NCBI GenBank assembly: GCA_015039365.1
Contig: WION01000226.1
Coordinates: 22,785 to 86,784, forward strand
Length of the DNA stretch: 64,000 nt
Direction: 5' to 3'
DNA from: Amanita rubescens
Taxonomy: Eukaryota; Basidiomycota; Agaricomycetes; Agaricales; Amanitaceae
Shown: piece after piece, positions 10,934 through 21,754 of the stretch
Position numbering within the stretch: the stretch's first letter is position 1
How the letters are laid out: each line of letters opens with the position of its first letter
Position numbers and translations under genes: made by a program
Notes under the pieces: model-generated
Seen by the model: the letters and a program-made list of their open reading frames with translations, nothing else
The model's database searches: none
What the model was told of the DNA's origin: nothing

Positions 10934-11310
10934 TGTTAAAAATGCGCCAAGTGTTGTTGCAACTGACTACAAATGTTGTAGTAGTTGTCTAGCCCTCTGA
11001 TAGACTTAATACACGCTTTAGACGTTCACAAATGCGGTCTATAATAGTTGATAGCAGTTATATCAAGTCTATATCCAAGTGTAGGTACTGTAGTTCCCTA
11101 CATGTAAGGAAACCTGGCCTGTTTGGTTCTATTTACTACCTATCCCATCAGGCATGAGTTTAGGTGTCCACTATATCGTGTTTTGTCCTCAGACACAACC
11201 GCTACACCTATAAACTAACTCATTATACACAAAATAAAGAATATAGTATAGTAATACTAAATATGAAGGATTTGAGCAATATCTGATGTTTAATCACTCA
11301 ATATTCGACA
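10934..11310 (-). repeat. Copia-family LTR, complete
   Basis: It runs from TGTTAAAAATGCGCC to the mutated end CAATATTCGACA, 377 bp. No target duplication is seen: the flanks are ACCGC and CTATT. It lies end to end with two partial LTRs, which suggests recombination between copies. Confidence 0.85.
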
Positions 11311-11494
11311 CTATTTACTACCTATCCCACCAGGTGTGAGTTTAGGTTTCCATTATATTGCATTTTGTCCACAGACACAACTGCTACACCTACAAACTAA
11401 CTTATTATAAACAAAACAAAGAATATAGGATAGTAACACTAAATATAAAGGATTTGAGCGATATTTGATATTTAACCACTCAATGTTCAACACT
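11311..11494 (-). repeat. Copia-family LTR, partial
   Basis: The sequence starts in the middle of the LTR (TATTTACTACCTATCCCACC) and continues to the end CAATGTTCAACA. It overlaps in LTR coordinates with the copy at 10,672, so the three are not one simple nested insertion. Confidence 0.8.
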
Positions 11495-12462
11495 AGGAGC
11501 CCTTAGCCTTTAAGTGAGGTCTCATTTCATGGATTACATAATGTGCTAATGATCCTATTCAGAAATTATCCCCTCCTAGACGTGTTTTCTCTGCAATTTT
11601 CCTGCTGTTGCTTTTTTGACTTAAATGTACTAAGGTATAATAATACTGATGGCCCTTACTTTTTATTTATGATCTGACTTATCCCAATATAAGTAATGCT
11701 GATTGGACCAGCTGGCTCTTTCACTGTTGACCAGCACTGCCATCTTGTACATGTCTGCATTGGGCCAGGTGTCATTATCCTGCACCTTGGCCAATGATCA
11801 GTTGTCTCACATGTTCCTCCCATCCCACATTTCATTATGTTCCCCACCATTGATGGCATCCACAGACAGAAATGGTTCCTAATCCTTCCAAACCACCTGT
11901 ACCATTCAGGCATCTGCAATATGGAGGCCAGATGCAGAGCTGGTGGAGAATGGTGTTTCATTGAAGGATGGCAGAGTACTCAAAAAGACTTGGATGTCAT
12001 TTGTCTCATATTGTTGTAATATTCCATTTTACTATGCAGGCACAGTTAGTTCATGATAGATTAATTGCCTCAGTCTGCGTTGGCCAGAGGTAAGAGGCCT
12101 ATGACAGTCAGCGTTGGATAACCCGGCATTGTCCCTCCCTTTCTGTACAGTGGTGGCTGCCAGATTCTACTTGTGGGTTGTGGGCCACTGCTTCATGTTG
12201 CATGGTCCCAGTTCTCCAATCTCTGTAAGGTTAACTAACACCATGACTTAGGTTGACCATGTGGCCACCTGGTCATCATTTCCCCTTTGGCTCATAGGGT
12301 ATGTCAACACTAGCCGACGCATATAATCAATAGTTTAGCGTCATTTTTGCAGGCTATCTTCTATCAGATATGTACATGCGACTGTGGCCCTCAAAGTTAA
12401 TCATCCTGACAAGAGCATAAAGTATAGCTGTCTCAAGGCATCAACATCTTCCCCTGTGCACA
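11495..12462. other. No recognised gene
   Basis: Short frames on both strands around 11,656-12,019 have no recognisable domain. The interval is CpG-poor repeat-block sequence. Confidence 0.4.
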
Positions 12463-12734
12463 TGTACAGTACCTACACTTGGATATAGACTTGATATAAC
12501 TGCTATAGTCTGTTAAAAATGCGCCAAGTGTTGTTGCAACTCACTACAAATGTTGTAGTAGTTGTCAAACCCTCTAATAGACTTAATACATGCTTTAGAC
12601 ATTCACAAATGTGGTCTATAACAGTTGATAGCAGTTATATCAAGTCTATATCCAAGTGTAGGTACTGCAGTTCCCTGCATGTAAGGAAACCTGGCTTGTT
12701 TGGTATCTGATGTTTAATCACTCAATATTCAACA
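12463..12734. repeat. Scrambled copia LTR pieces
   Basis: 12,463-12,508 is a plus-orientation LTR fragment. 12,511-12,734 is a minus-orientation LTR with both ends present (TGTTAAAAATGCG to CAATATTCAACA) but an internal deletion of about 150 bases. Confidence 0.75.
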
Positions 12735-13409
12735 CTTGGACAAATCACTGACTACCTTGTCCAAGGCAGCCTGAGAGTTGGAAGCAAGTGTAATATCATC
12801 CACATACACTGGCATTATGATCCGGACATCATCTCTGATAGATATACAGAGCTGGATCTGAATCCCATGTCAAGAAGGGCAGAATGCAACTTCTCATTCC
12901 ATAACCTGGCAGCTTGTTTTAACCCATAGATAGACTTGTTTAGCTTGCACACATAATCTGATCCAAGCTCTTTAAATCCCTCTGGCTGCGCCCATTTGGA
13001 GCCAATTGCTTTCTTTCCAGGAGGCAGCTTTTCCAACACCTATCATTGTTCAACTGTGCATTTAGTTCCTCCAAAGCAGCCTCATGCCACCTCCTCTGTG
13101 GATCTGGGCCAGCCATTGCTTCAGCATAGCCATTAGGTTCATTGCCAGTTGATAATGATGATGTATGAACACATTCAGCATCTCCTTCCCCCTCATCATC
13201 ATCATTATACCTCAAGACATGAGGTTTAACCTTCCACCATTCACCAGGAGTTGCACATTTTGTGCTAATGGGACCTCTGGCTCTCTACTGGTACTGGTTG
13301 TGGTGGTGGAGTAACTGGCCTTTCTTCCTGTTCAGCTTCAGCTTCAGCCTCTGGTTGCACATCATGTTCTCCCTCTGGCCGCTCCTCCTGCTGCTGCTGC
13401 TCCTGTTGC
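12735..13409 (-). pseudogene. Copia pol fragment (linker and reverse transcriptase), deleted copy
   Basis: The minus-strand sequence matches the copia element at about 5545-6490: the acidic, glutamine-rich region, EWW-KVKPHVLRY, NDDDEGEGDAECVH, then [13 protein letters not shown] and [19 protein letters not shown]. About 150 bases present in the full element are missing after GSKW. It is a second, partial member of the same family and lies between LTRs of opposite orientation. Confidence 0.85.
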
Positions 13410-13785
13410 TGTTGAGTATTGAGTGATTAAACATCAGATATCGCTCAAATCCTTTATATTTAGTGTTACAATACTATATTCTTTATTTTGTGTATAATGA
13501 GTTAGTTTATAGGTGTAGTGGTTGTGTCTGTGGACAAAATGCGATATGGTGGACACCTAAACCAATGCCTGATGGGATAGGTAGTAAATAGAACCAAACA
13601 GGCCAGGTTTCCTTACATGTAGGGAACTACAGTAGCTACACTTGGATATAGACTTGATATAACTGCTATCAACTGTTATAGACCGCATTTGTGAATGTCT
13701 AAAGCATGTATTAAGTCTATCAGAGGGCTAGACAACTCCTACAAATTTGTAGTGAGTTGCAACAACACTTGGCACATTTTTAACA
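13410..13785 (+). repeat. Copia-family LTR
   Basis: The copy runs from TGTTGAGTATTGAG to TTTTTAACA, 376 bp. The flanking bases are GTTGC and GTCGC. They could be a target duplication in which one CG has become TG. Confidence 0.85.
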
Positions 13786-13966
13786 GTCGCTCTTGCAATA
13801 GCATCTGCAATGGTGTTGTGCAGAATGTGAGGCCACTGGGTCAATGTTTTGGGATGTCACAGACATGTCACGCATATGCCCACCCCCAATTAGAAAAGGT
13901 GAGATGATGGCCAAGGGGCTGATGTACAGTAGCAAGTTGATCAATGTCCTGAGTAGTGATAGTTCT

Positions 13967-14518
13967 TCTTGAATATTGAGTGATTAAACATCAGATATTG
14001 CTCAAATGCTTTATATTTAGTGTTACTATACTATATCCTTTATTTTGTGTATAATGAGTTAGTTTATAGGTGTAGCGGTTGTGTCTGAGGACAAAACGCG
14101 ATATAGTGGACACCTAAACTCACACCTGATGGGATAGGTAGTAAATAGAACCAAACAGGCCAGGTTTCCTTACATGTAGGGAACTACAGTACCTACACTT
14201 GGATATAGACTTAATATCACTGCTATCAATTGTTATTCCCATATAACCCACATCCTTGTAAACCAGGCCAACCTCATGTCCTTAGCTCCCAGGACCTCAA
14301 ATTTGTCTCATCTCCGCTGATGCAACATCACACCATCTATCTCAATGAGTTGTAACAGGCACTCCTAGCACAACACCAAATTTCAGTCTTGCTTCCCACC
14401 ATCATGTGTGCAGACCGCATTTGTGAACATCCAAAGCGTGTATTGAGTCTATCAGAGGGCTAGACAACTACTACAACATTTGTAGTGAGTTGTAACTACA
14501 GTTGGCGCATTTTTAACA
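13967..14518 (+). repeat. Copia-family solo LTR with 175-bp insertion
   Basis: It starts TCTTGAATATTGAG (first TG mutated to TC) and ends TTTTTAACA, with an exact target duplication GTTCT at 13,962-13,966 and 14,519-14,523. An unrelated 175 bp (14,237-14,411) interrupts it after TGTTAT. Confidence 0.88.
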
Positions 14519-14814
14519 GTTCTCTCATAGGGTATCCTTGAAAAATGTCCACACATTCATCAAATCAAGCTTGTCACCCTGTAGAGTATAGTTGGTCAAT
14601 TGATTTGGGACATAGATCAGGCCCACCACCACTTCATGCGGCTGTATTTCTTGTTATCTGAAGGTGCGGATACCCATATTGGCACATCAAGGTTATTCTA
14701 TACAGAAGATTTGTAGCATCCTTGGCATCATTCTTGCTCTAAGTCTGCTGTCTCTAGTTCTACTATGCTCTCTATAGTTCAAGCTCGGGCAGTGGATCAT
14801 CTGGATCTTCAGAC

Positions 14815-15443
14815 TTGGCATATCTTTCAAACATCCTTTCTTGCTTGACAGGCATACCAAAAGCTGCTCCTCTGCCAACTACTCCAAAATGCACGCAGGT
14901 GTTGGACTCTGTTCCCTTGGCAATGCCTGTCCAAAATAGTTCACCGGCTCTTATCAATACTCCCACCAAACTTACTTGCTTCCTCAAACACGCTCAACCA
15001 TACCTTGGAATCTCAAATGCACTTACTTATGAGATGCAACTGTGTCTAAATGGCTTTGGTCCCAATATCTTGCACCTTGTTACTCAAGATGCACTGGTAA
15101 ACCTTGGGATAACACCTGGCGATGCTATCTGTATTCGAGAAAATGCTCCCAAGTGGTGGAATAGTTCACATGCAAAGTGAAAGCAGCATACTCCGAATCA
15201 GAGTTCAACAGTCAGCGCAGCACAAAACAAGATGCTACTCTGCCAAACAAGCATGTCTGTTTTGAGAAGCACTATTACAATGGCGGAAAGCATACACTTT
15301 GGAGTTCAAAGCTCATTGAAGGCCAACTGCGTCCAAATCCAGAGTTCCAATGGCACTATCACTTGTACAAACATGATGCTGTCATTCCGATCCCTGAGGG
15401 ATATATATGCTGCTGTTTGAAGATGGTGATTGATGGGCCATAG
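14815..15443 (+). pseudogene. Fragment of a fungal conserved protein with a SAM-like region
   Basis: Two adjoining frames read as one degenerate protein. The first half contains LTCFLKHAQPYLGISNALTY and LVNLGITPGDAI, which look like a sterile-alpha-motif-type helical domain. The second half contains FQWHYHLYKHDAVIPIPEGY. From memory, this combination occurs in expanded, often transposon-associated protein families of Agaricomycetes. The frames do not join cleanly and no promoter or full ORF is visible. Function unknown. Confidence 0.45.
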
Positions 15444-15445
15444 AA

Positions 15446-15514
15446 TGTGTATTACTATGGATACTGGTAGACATGTAGAGAGTGTGTATTACTATCAGGA
15501 TACTGGTAGACATA
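15446..15514. repeat. Short two-copy direct repeat
   Basis: GTGTATTACTATGGATACTGG (15,446 on) recurs near 15,483 with a small insertion, each copy followed by TAGACAT. Confidence 0.6.
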
Positions 15515-15531
15515 CAATGCCACTTGTAATG

Positions 15532-16155
15532 TTAGACAACATATCCTGATGCTTGGAAGTAACCCCATGCATGTTCTGGGGCAATTCTCTGACAAGCACG
15601 GTCAAGGATTGAAAAGGTATCATCATCCCAGTGACGGCGGAGATGCGCCTTGATGGCAGAGAAGGCTTGTTCAATTGGGTTCAAGTCTGGTGAGTATGGT
15701 GGTAGGAATATCAAGTGGCATTCTATGATTCACGCTAATTGACCATTTCAATAGTGCAAAAGCATTATGACTTACATGCTTCTTCTTCAACAAGCATATG
15801 AACATCCTCAGCATGATGAATATTACAGTTATCTACAATCAAGACACTGCATGGCCCTGGGTACAGATTTGTCAATGGAATCTGTGCCAATAGTCAGTGG
15901 TATTCTGCATTTGATTGGTTTGGATGTGCTTACCACTAGTTCCCGTAGAAACTGCAAAAAACAAGCTGTAGTAACTGAACCAGGCATAATGTCATATGTG
16001 ATGATGCCATCCAGTGTCAGAACTGGAACTAAAGAGTACCGTTGGCCATGGACAAAGAACCAGTGCTGGACACATCTTAGACCAGTATATGACCAGCCCA
16101 TGTTGCATTGAGAAGATTGACGATTGTGTGCTGATTCATCAACAAACATCAGCAA
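15532..16155 (-). pseudogene. IS630/Tc1-like DDE transposase fragment
   Basis: Minus-strand frames give FVDESAHNRQSS (first catalytic aspartate in FVDES), a linking region FFVHGQRYSLVPVLTLDGII, and, after a break, PPYSPDLNPIEQAFSAIKAH with the third catalytic glutamate. The central DNCRIH-type motif region between them is lost. This order is typical of fungal IS630-like transposases. The gene is broken. Confidence 0.75.
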
Positions 16156-16219
16156 GGCAGGGTCACCATGATCATTATTGTCATTGCTATCATCCTCTGA
16201 GTCCCCATTATCATCACCT

Positions 16220-16755
16220 TCATCTGAATCCGCAGGATTTTGCTTCTAATAGCAATGTAAGCTTGTTATACGTGCATAGTATCTTCTTTGTGCATACCCT
16301 TTTCTTCACTAGACCCATAATTGCATCTGCCTCCTTTGCAGTTATGACAATTCCCTTTGTTGACTTCCATTTGAGCAAAATCTTGACAATATCTTCATAT
16401 TCAGAATAACAGTCTACATCGCAGGCATCTGAAGCTCTGACAACCATCATTAGTCTACTCTTTGATTAGATTAGCCTACTTACTTTGCCGGTGGTACTTG
16501 AAACTTGCAGCTGTACACAAGAGTGTCGGTTGCCTCTACCTTCATGCTGACACCATGTTTCTTGAGAATGGTATTCAGGAATAGTGCGTAGTTCTCTTTT
16601 GTAGCAGAAAAATTGAAGTCAAACGTCTTGACTTTGTTTTCTGGACTTCATACTAGTTGCCTTCTTCTTCCCTTGTGCTGCAATTGTGCGCTGTACAATG
16701 AGCTTCGACGTTACTGAGATGGCAGGAGTAGTGCTTTGTTCTTCAGAAGCCATAA
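16220..16755 (-). pseudogene. Unrecognised fungal protein fragment
   Basis: Read on the minus strand, the sequence starts at an ATG near 16,752 (MASEEQSTTPAISVTSKL). It continues in shifted frames with KTFDFNFSATKENYALFL and VYSCKFQVPPAK, then after an intron-like gap DVDCYSEYEDIVKILLKWKS. It resembles an expanded family of short Agaricomycete proteins of unknown role that I recall only loosely. It may be a second gene carried by the neighbouring transposon. Confidence 0.35.
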
Positions 16756-17165
16756 TACTAGGCTAGTACTACTAGCAGGGCTGAGGGCATCAAGATAGCA
16801 GACACGTCATCATGTTGAATACAATTTGGGGTCTCTCCAAACAAATAGATGTAAACAACAATTTATGATTCATTTTTCCACATGTTTTTGAAAAGCGCTA
16901 TAAACACTTTGTGTTGAAAAATTGAAAGGCTGCCAAAAAATCTTGAAAATTCCTGAAAAATCATTACCTTGCTTGAAAAGCAAATTTATTTGTAGAGAAT
17001 TTTTGTCTCACAATAATGCCAAACACCTTGGCTATGTCTGCTGCCTCCCCTGGTGACCCTTTCCTCTACCACCTCCCCCACTCCATTTATGTTGCCCTTT
17101 GGGTTGGACATGGCTTTGCCCCCCCACTCTGGCACTGACTGTCATTGTGCTTTTTGCCACCCTAC
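16756..17165. other. No recognised gene; short dispersed repeat
   Basis: GTCTCACAATAATGCCAAAC at about 17,007 recurs at about 17,729, on the other side of the LTR at 17,166. The AT-rich part near 16,870-16,990 resembles the TTGAAAATCTTGAAAAAT-type repeats seen again at 26-34 kb. Confidence 0.4.
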
Positions 17166-17544
17166 TGTTAAAAATGCGCCAAGTGTTGTTGCAACTCACT
17201 ACAAATGTTGTAGTAGTTGTCTAACCCTCTGATAGACTTAATACATGCTTTAGACATTACAAATCCGGTCTATAACAGTTGATAGCAGTATATCAAGTCT
17301 ATATCCAAGTGTAGGTACTGTAGTTCCCTACATGTAAGGAAACCTGGCCTGTTTGGTTTTATTTACTACCTATCCCATCAGGCATGAGTTTAGGTGACCA
17401 CTATATTGCGTTTTGTCCACAGACACAACCGCTACACCTATAAACTAACTTATTTATACACAAAACAAAGAATATAGTATAGCAATGGCACTAAATATAA
17501 AGGATTTGAGTGATATCTGATGTTTAATCACTCAATATTCAACA
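17166..17544 (-). repeat. Copia-family solo LTR with target duplication
   Basis: It runs from TGTTAAAAATGCGCC to CAATATTCAACA, 379 bp. An exact 5-bp target duplication CCTAC lies at 17,161-17,165 and 17,545-17,549. Confidence 0.93.
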
Positions 17545-18306
17545 CCTACCCAGACAATGAACTGGCAATGTCCATCACCTCACATGGCCACTGAGTTTGC
17601 CTCCATCTGAGGAGCCTTTCTCTGTGCCAGCCTGATCATTTTCAATGGGCTCCACCTCAGTGATTCTACCTCTTGATGATTCATCCCTGGCCTCTCTGTG
17701 CTCTTGTCTTTTGGGTTGGAAGAGTTTTTGTCTCACAATAATGCCAAACACCTTGGGTATGCTAATGAAAGGTAGAGTCTGGGTTAGTCAGTAGTCAGAG
17801 TTGACTGTAGACTCATCACCAAGAAAACCTCATTTGGGCCCAATAGCTATCATTCCCCATTCAATAGGCATACTATTCTTTTTCCACTCATTGGCATTAA
17901 TTACCATTGTGATGCTCTCAGTGTCTCCCACAGCCTCAAATTAATTATGTAGATCAGCCTGAGATTTGTCAAGAACTTTAAAGGGACTCAGATGCAACAG
18001 GGACTACTAATGGCCACCTTGAATAATAAAATGGCAATACATCTTTGAAAGGGTTTAACTTGAAGGAAGATGCTGCTGTTGCTAGGCCATTGGAGCCTTC
18101 TCCCTTAGCAAAGCAAAGTAAGGAATCTCATTATACCCAAGAAAATGCCCCTCCAGTACAAATGGTCAAATTTCTTGTTGTTGACTGAACAGCATACAGG
18201 TGGGTAACCCAACTTGGGAATGGCTCCAAATGTTATTATTTTTGATGGCCATGGGTAGTATGACCACTGCCACAAGGGCTGTGGAGGACTTCAAGCAAGA
18301 AGTTAT
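17545..18306. other. No recognised gene
   Basis: The sequence between two solo LTRs is CpG-poor and shows no domain in any frame. Confidence 0.4.
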
Positions 18307-18687
18307 TGTTAAAAATGCGCCAAGTGTTGTTGCAACTCACTACAAATGTTGTAGTAGTTGTCTAACCCTCTTATAGACTTAATACATGCTGTAGACATTC
18401 ACAAATGCAGTCTATAACAGTTGGTAGCAGTTATATCAAGTCTATATCCAAGTGTAGGTACTGTAGTTCCCTACATGTAAGGAAACCTGGCCTGTTTGGT
18501 TCTATTTACTACCTATCCCATCAGGCGTGAGTTTAGGTGACCACTATATCACATTTTGTCCACAGACACAACCGCTACACCTATAAACTAACTCATTATA
18601 CACAAAACAAAGAATATAGTATTGTAACACTAAATATAATGGATTTGTTTGAGCAATATCTGATGTTTAATCACTCAATATTCAACA
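18307..18687 (-). repeat. Copia-family solo LTR with target duplication
   Basis: It runs from TGTTAAAAATGCGCC to CAATATTCAACA, 381 bp, with an exact target duplication GTTAT at 18,302-18,306 and 18,688-18,692. Confidence 0.93.
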
Positions 18688-19026
18688 GTTATGGCAAAGA
18701 AAGACAAAGAACATCTTAATGAGTGGAAAACTATTAGAATTCTATGCTGTGTGATAGAAGGGAATCAATGCAACAAGCTCTACTACTTGGCCCCACACTG
18801 CAAGACTGTTCTCACTGCAGCTGGGAAAATGTATTTTTGATAGTCTTTCTAAGTTAGGTTGCACGACCAGTCATGACCGGTCACACGACTGACCATGACC
18901 GCAGTTGTGAGGGCTATACAATCACCTTGGGGAATTTTCTCGAGATGAATCAATGTCCTCAAGCCCAATTTTCGTTCACATCTGCATTTTCAATTGAAGA
19001 TCACTACATGATCTTGTGGGGGAGAG

Positions 19027-19321
19027 TGTAAGGAAGCTACAAGAGCATCCTGGAACCCAGATGGATATTCATGGATATGGAGATCCAGAGGATCTCCAAG
19101 CCTGAAGACCGGGGAGTTGTGGAACAACTCCCATAGATATATTGTATATAGATTAAGTCACACGTGACTTTATATTCACGCATTGACACATTACATAATC
19201 AGCCCACTATTACTTCGTCATACGCACACACTAGCACGGCTCACCCAATACATTTGGTCCTGTGCACTGTGTGTTCGAGTATATACAAGCTATCAACCTC
19301 TATCAACCTATCCACTTTACA
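19027..19321 (+). repeat. LTR of a different retrotransposon family
   Basis: It starts TGTAAGGAAGC and ends CCACTTTACA, 295 bp with matching TGTAA/TTACA ends. It is preceded by GTGGGGGAGAG, which looks like a polypurine tract, so it would be the 3' LTR of a truncated element. It keeps several CG dinucleotides (19,161-19,245), unlike its surroundings, and so may be younger. Confidence 0.6.
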
Positions 19322-19475
19322 GCAGTCATGGTGCAACTGCAGTTATGGTCGCACTGTGTTGAACAAAGTTGCAGTTGCAGTCATACAAAATTGGTCTATC
19401 TCCATGACCAGTCATAACCAGTCATTTCAGGGTCCAGATGACTTTGATATATCCACCCCACCAAATGCCTGTAAC

Positions 19476-19547
19476 CCTTAGAATATAGTGTAATAACCCT
19501 TAGAATAATTGTAATAACCCTTAGAATAATTGTAATAACCCTATCAT
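19476..19547. repeat. Short tandem repeat, unit about 22 bp
   Basis: TAACCCTTAGAATAATTGTAA is repeated about three times. Confidence 0.85.
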
Positions 19548-20079
19548 TGAGACAAAAATACTCTGCTAATTGTAGTGTTAGGATTGGCGGAGTATTTTAG
19601 TATTCTTTTGAAGATTGGGACAGTGACATATTGGGATAATCCACAATAAAGGTGGAAAAATACTCTGCCTATCACAGCATTGGGATGGTGACATATCAGG
19701 ATAAAAGTAGAAAATACTCCGCTGATCACAGCATCAGGATTGGTGGAAGTAACATATCATAACCAGTTGTGACTGGTCATGACTGGTCGCATGTAACCGG
19801 TTGTAACCAGTCATGTCGGTTGCAGTTGCGGTTGTGGTAAATTAAAGAAATTCTGCGACCAGTTCAGTCACAGTCATGGCCATTATGGCTGCACAACTTA
19901 ACTTAACCTAACTTGGAAAGACTAAATAGAATTATCCACCCAGGCCTTCTCAGCCTCTTTCTCCTCTGGTGTGAGAGGTCAAACAAAGAGGTCATGTAAG
20001 GATTCAATGGTAGTAATGCACCTGTAAATAAAGTACACCAGTGTTAGTGCTCTCCACATCCAGAAACCTGAGAAACATC

Positions 20080-20607
20080 TCACCTGTAAGTAAAATGCTC
20101 TACAGTTCCCTCTCCACATCCAGCAACACAAGAAATATCTACAAGTGAGGCTGTATTGCCAAAATGACCCATCCTATAGAGAGTTACAGCTAGCTGGTAG
20201 TCAACTGGTGACTGTGGGACATTGGAGTTGTTCTGGAACACTGGATGGTCCTTGATCAGTTCATGAAGAACCTCAAATGCATGTGGAGGAATATGAAGCA
20301 TTTGGACAAATAAATCATGATGTCATGGGTCAAAGTTTGCATACTCCCATGTAAGGTGAAGAGATCCAGACTTGGGGATGGAAGTGTGGGTGCTGAGATA
20401 GCGTGCATCACATATTGCTTTGTACATCTCCATATCAGCTTGCAATCTGATCAGCAATTCATCAAGTGCAAGCTCATCTGGAGGAAGCAGAGTATCACAA
20501 AGCACCAGATGGAGAACATAGGCCCTCAGGACCTCATCATGTAGGTTGGAGTGAGGCATGGCAGTGAGGGGAATGTAGGAGCTGTTGAAAACAAAGCAGA
20601 ATTGCAC
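20080..20607 (-). pseudogene. Harbinger/PIF-type transposase fragment
   Basis: The minus-strand frames contain the N-terminal region of fungal DDE_Tnp_4 (HARBI1-like) transposases. A first part with TAMPHSNLHDEVLRAYVLHL and DELLIRLQADMEMY is followed, after an in-frame TGA at 20,323-20,325, by MLHIPPHAFEVLHELIKDHP and VDYQLAVTLYRMGHFGN. The catalytic part is missing. The stop is TGA where CGA would fit, in line with CpG loss. The family call is from motif memory. Confidence 0.6.
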
Positions 20608-21750
20608 GAGATATGGGTTTGCTTATATAATGATTATGTAATGTCACAAAAACTGGCATATGCCAAATGCCATATGCAACTTTGAGCCCCACTATATAGT
20701 CCAATGTGCAATTTTATTTGAAGCTACAACATGAGAGAACCAGTAATTTATGACTGGGTCAAGATTTGTGACAGATTCTGTCACATGTGTGATGTCAGAC
20801 TTCCTGCATGTAGCTGAGAATTGCCCACCCCCATTCTAATGCAATATAGAAGTCTTGTGACTTTGTACAAGGCTTGGATAGCAGGTGGTTGATAAGACAA
20901 ACCACTGGGTGAGGGATCAGAGAAACTTACATATTAGGTAAAATAATAGGATATCATAGTCTTAGGTTTGAGGGAATTTTGGAACAGAGCATGGACAACA
21001 TTATAGTACTACTAATAAAGGTGAGACTGACTGACATTAGAGACATATTGTCATCTTATCATTTGTTACCAATAATGCATGTATGTCACAGGTATGTCAC
21101 ATACTCACTTCACACATTCCCTCAAACTATGCTGAGTCCAACATGACCTTTGCATTTTTAACATAGGCATGTCACCTGCTCTCATCTCATACACCCCCAC
21201 ACTGTATGGGATCACATGCTGGCCTGTCACAACTCTCTTGTCAAAATCTGTAAAAAAAATGCTGCCTGATGATACCCATATCATTTTCCCATCCAAAATG
21301 CTGCCAAACAACTGTGGGAAGAACCCTCTTGTCAAAATCTATGAAAAAAATGTTGTCTGATGATACCCATATCATCTTTCCCATAAAAACATGGCCAAAC
21401 AACTGTGGGAACACATCAATTTATGATATCACATCCTCTTTTAACAAAAAAATACTATCTGATGAGTCCTATATTGTTTTCCTATGTCACATGACCAAAA
21501 ACACTGCCAACCATCTGTGGGAATTCTCCTACTTCCCCATATGCATCTCAAAACACTCAAAATATGTCCAAGTCCAATATGTTTTGAATTGGAGGAAGCC
21601 TGAAATTTGCCAAGGACCTCTAACTAGACTTGCAGGCTGAGTGCATCTGGTCCACCTCTAATTAGAGGTATTTAGGGTGAGTTAAAGGTGCCAAAGGGTG
21701 CTATTGCCATTTTTGGAAACACGTGACTGGATCTTAAAGTGTATTTACAT
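20608..21750. other. No recognised gene; local sequence duplications
   Basis: The phrase TGATGATACCCATATCAT occurs at about 21,266 and 21,357, each time after a TGTCAAAATCT-type stretch. This shows a diverged tandem duplication of about 90 bp at 21,230-21,400. No coding domain is seen. Confidence 0.45.
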
Positions 21751-21754
21751 TATG

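Larger units (their letters stand above)
18842..19923. mobile_element. Candidate non-autonomous TIR element with GACCAGTCATGACC repeats
   Basis: The left end AGTCTTTCTAAGTTAGGTT (18,842) and the reverse complement of the right end, AGTCTTTCCAAGTTAGGTT (ending 19,923), form an inverted pair. Next to both ends lie degenerate repeats of the type GACCAGTCATGACCGGTC (18,862-18,905 and 19,757-19,885). No transposase is encoded. An LTR is nested inside. No clear target duplication was found. Confidence 0.45.

Noticed and set aside
11656..12019. 101-codon minus and 60-codon plus frames
   Set aside because: No domain, biased composition and location in CpG-poor repeat sequence; treated as chance frames.
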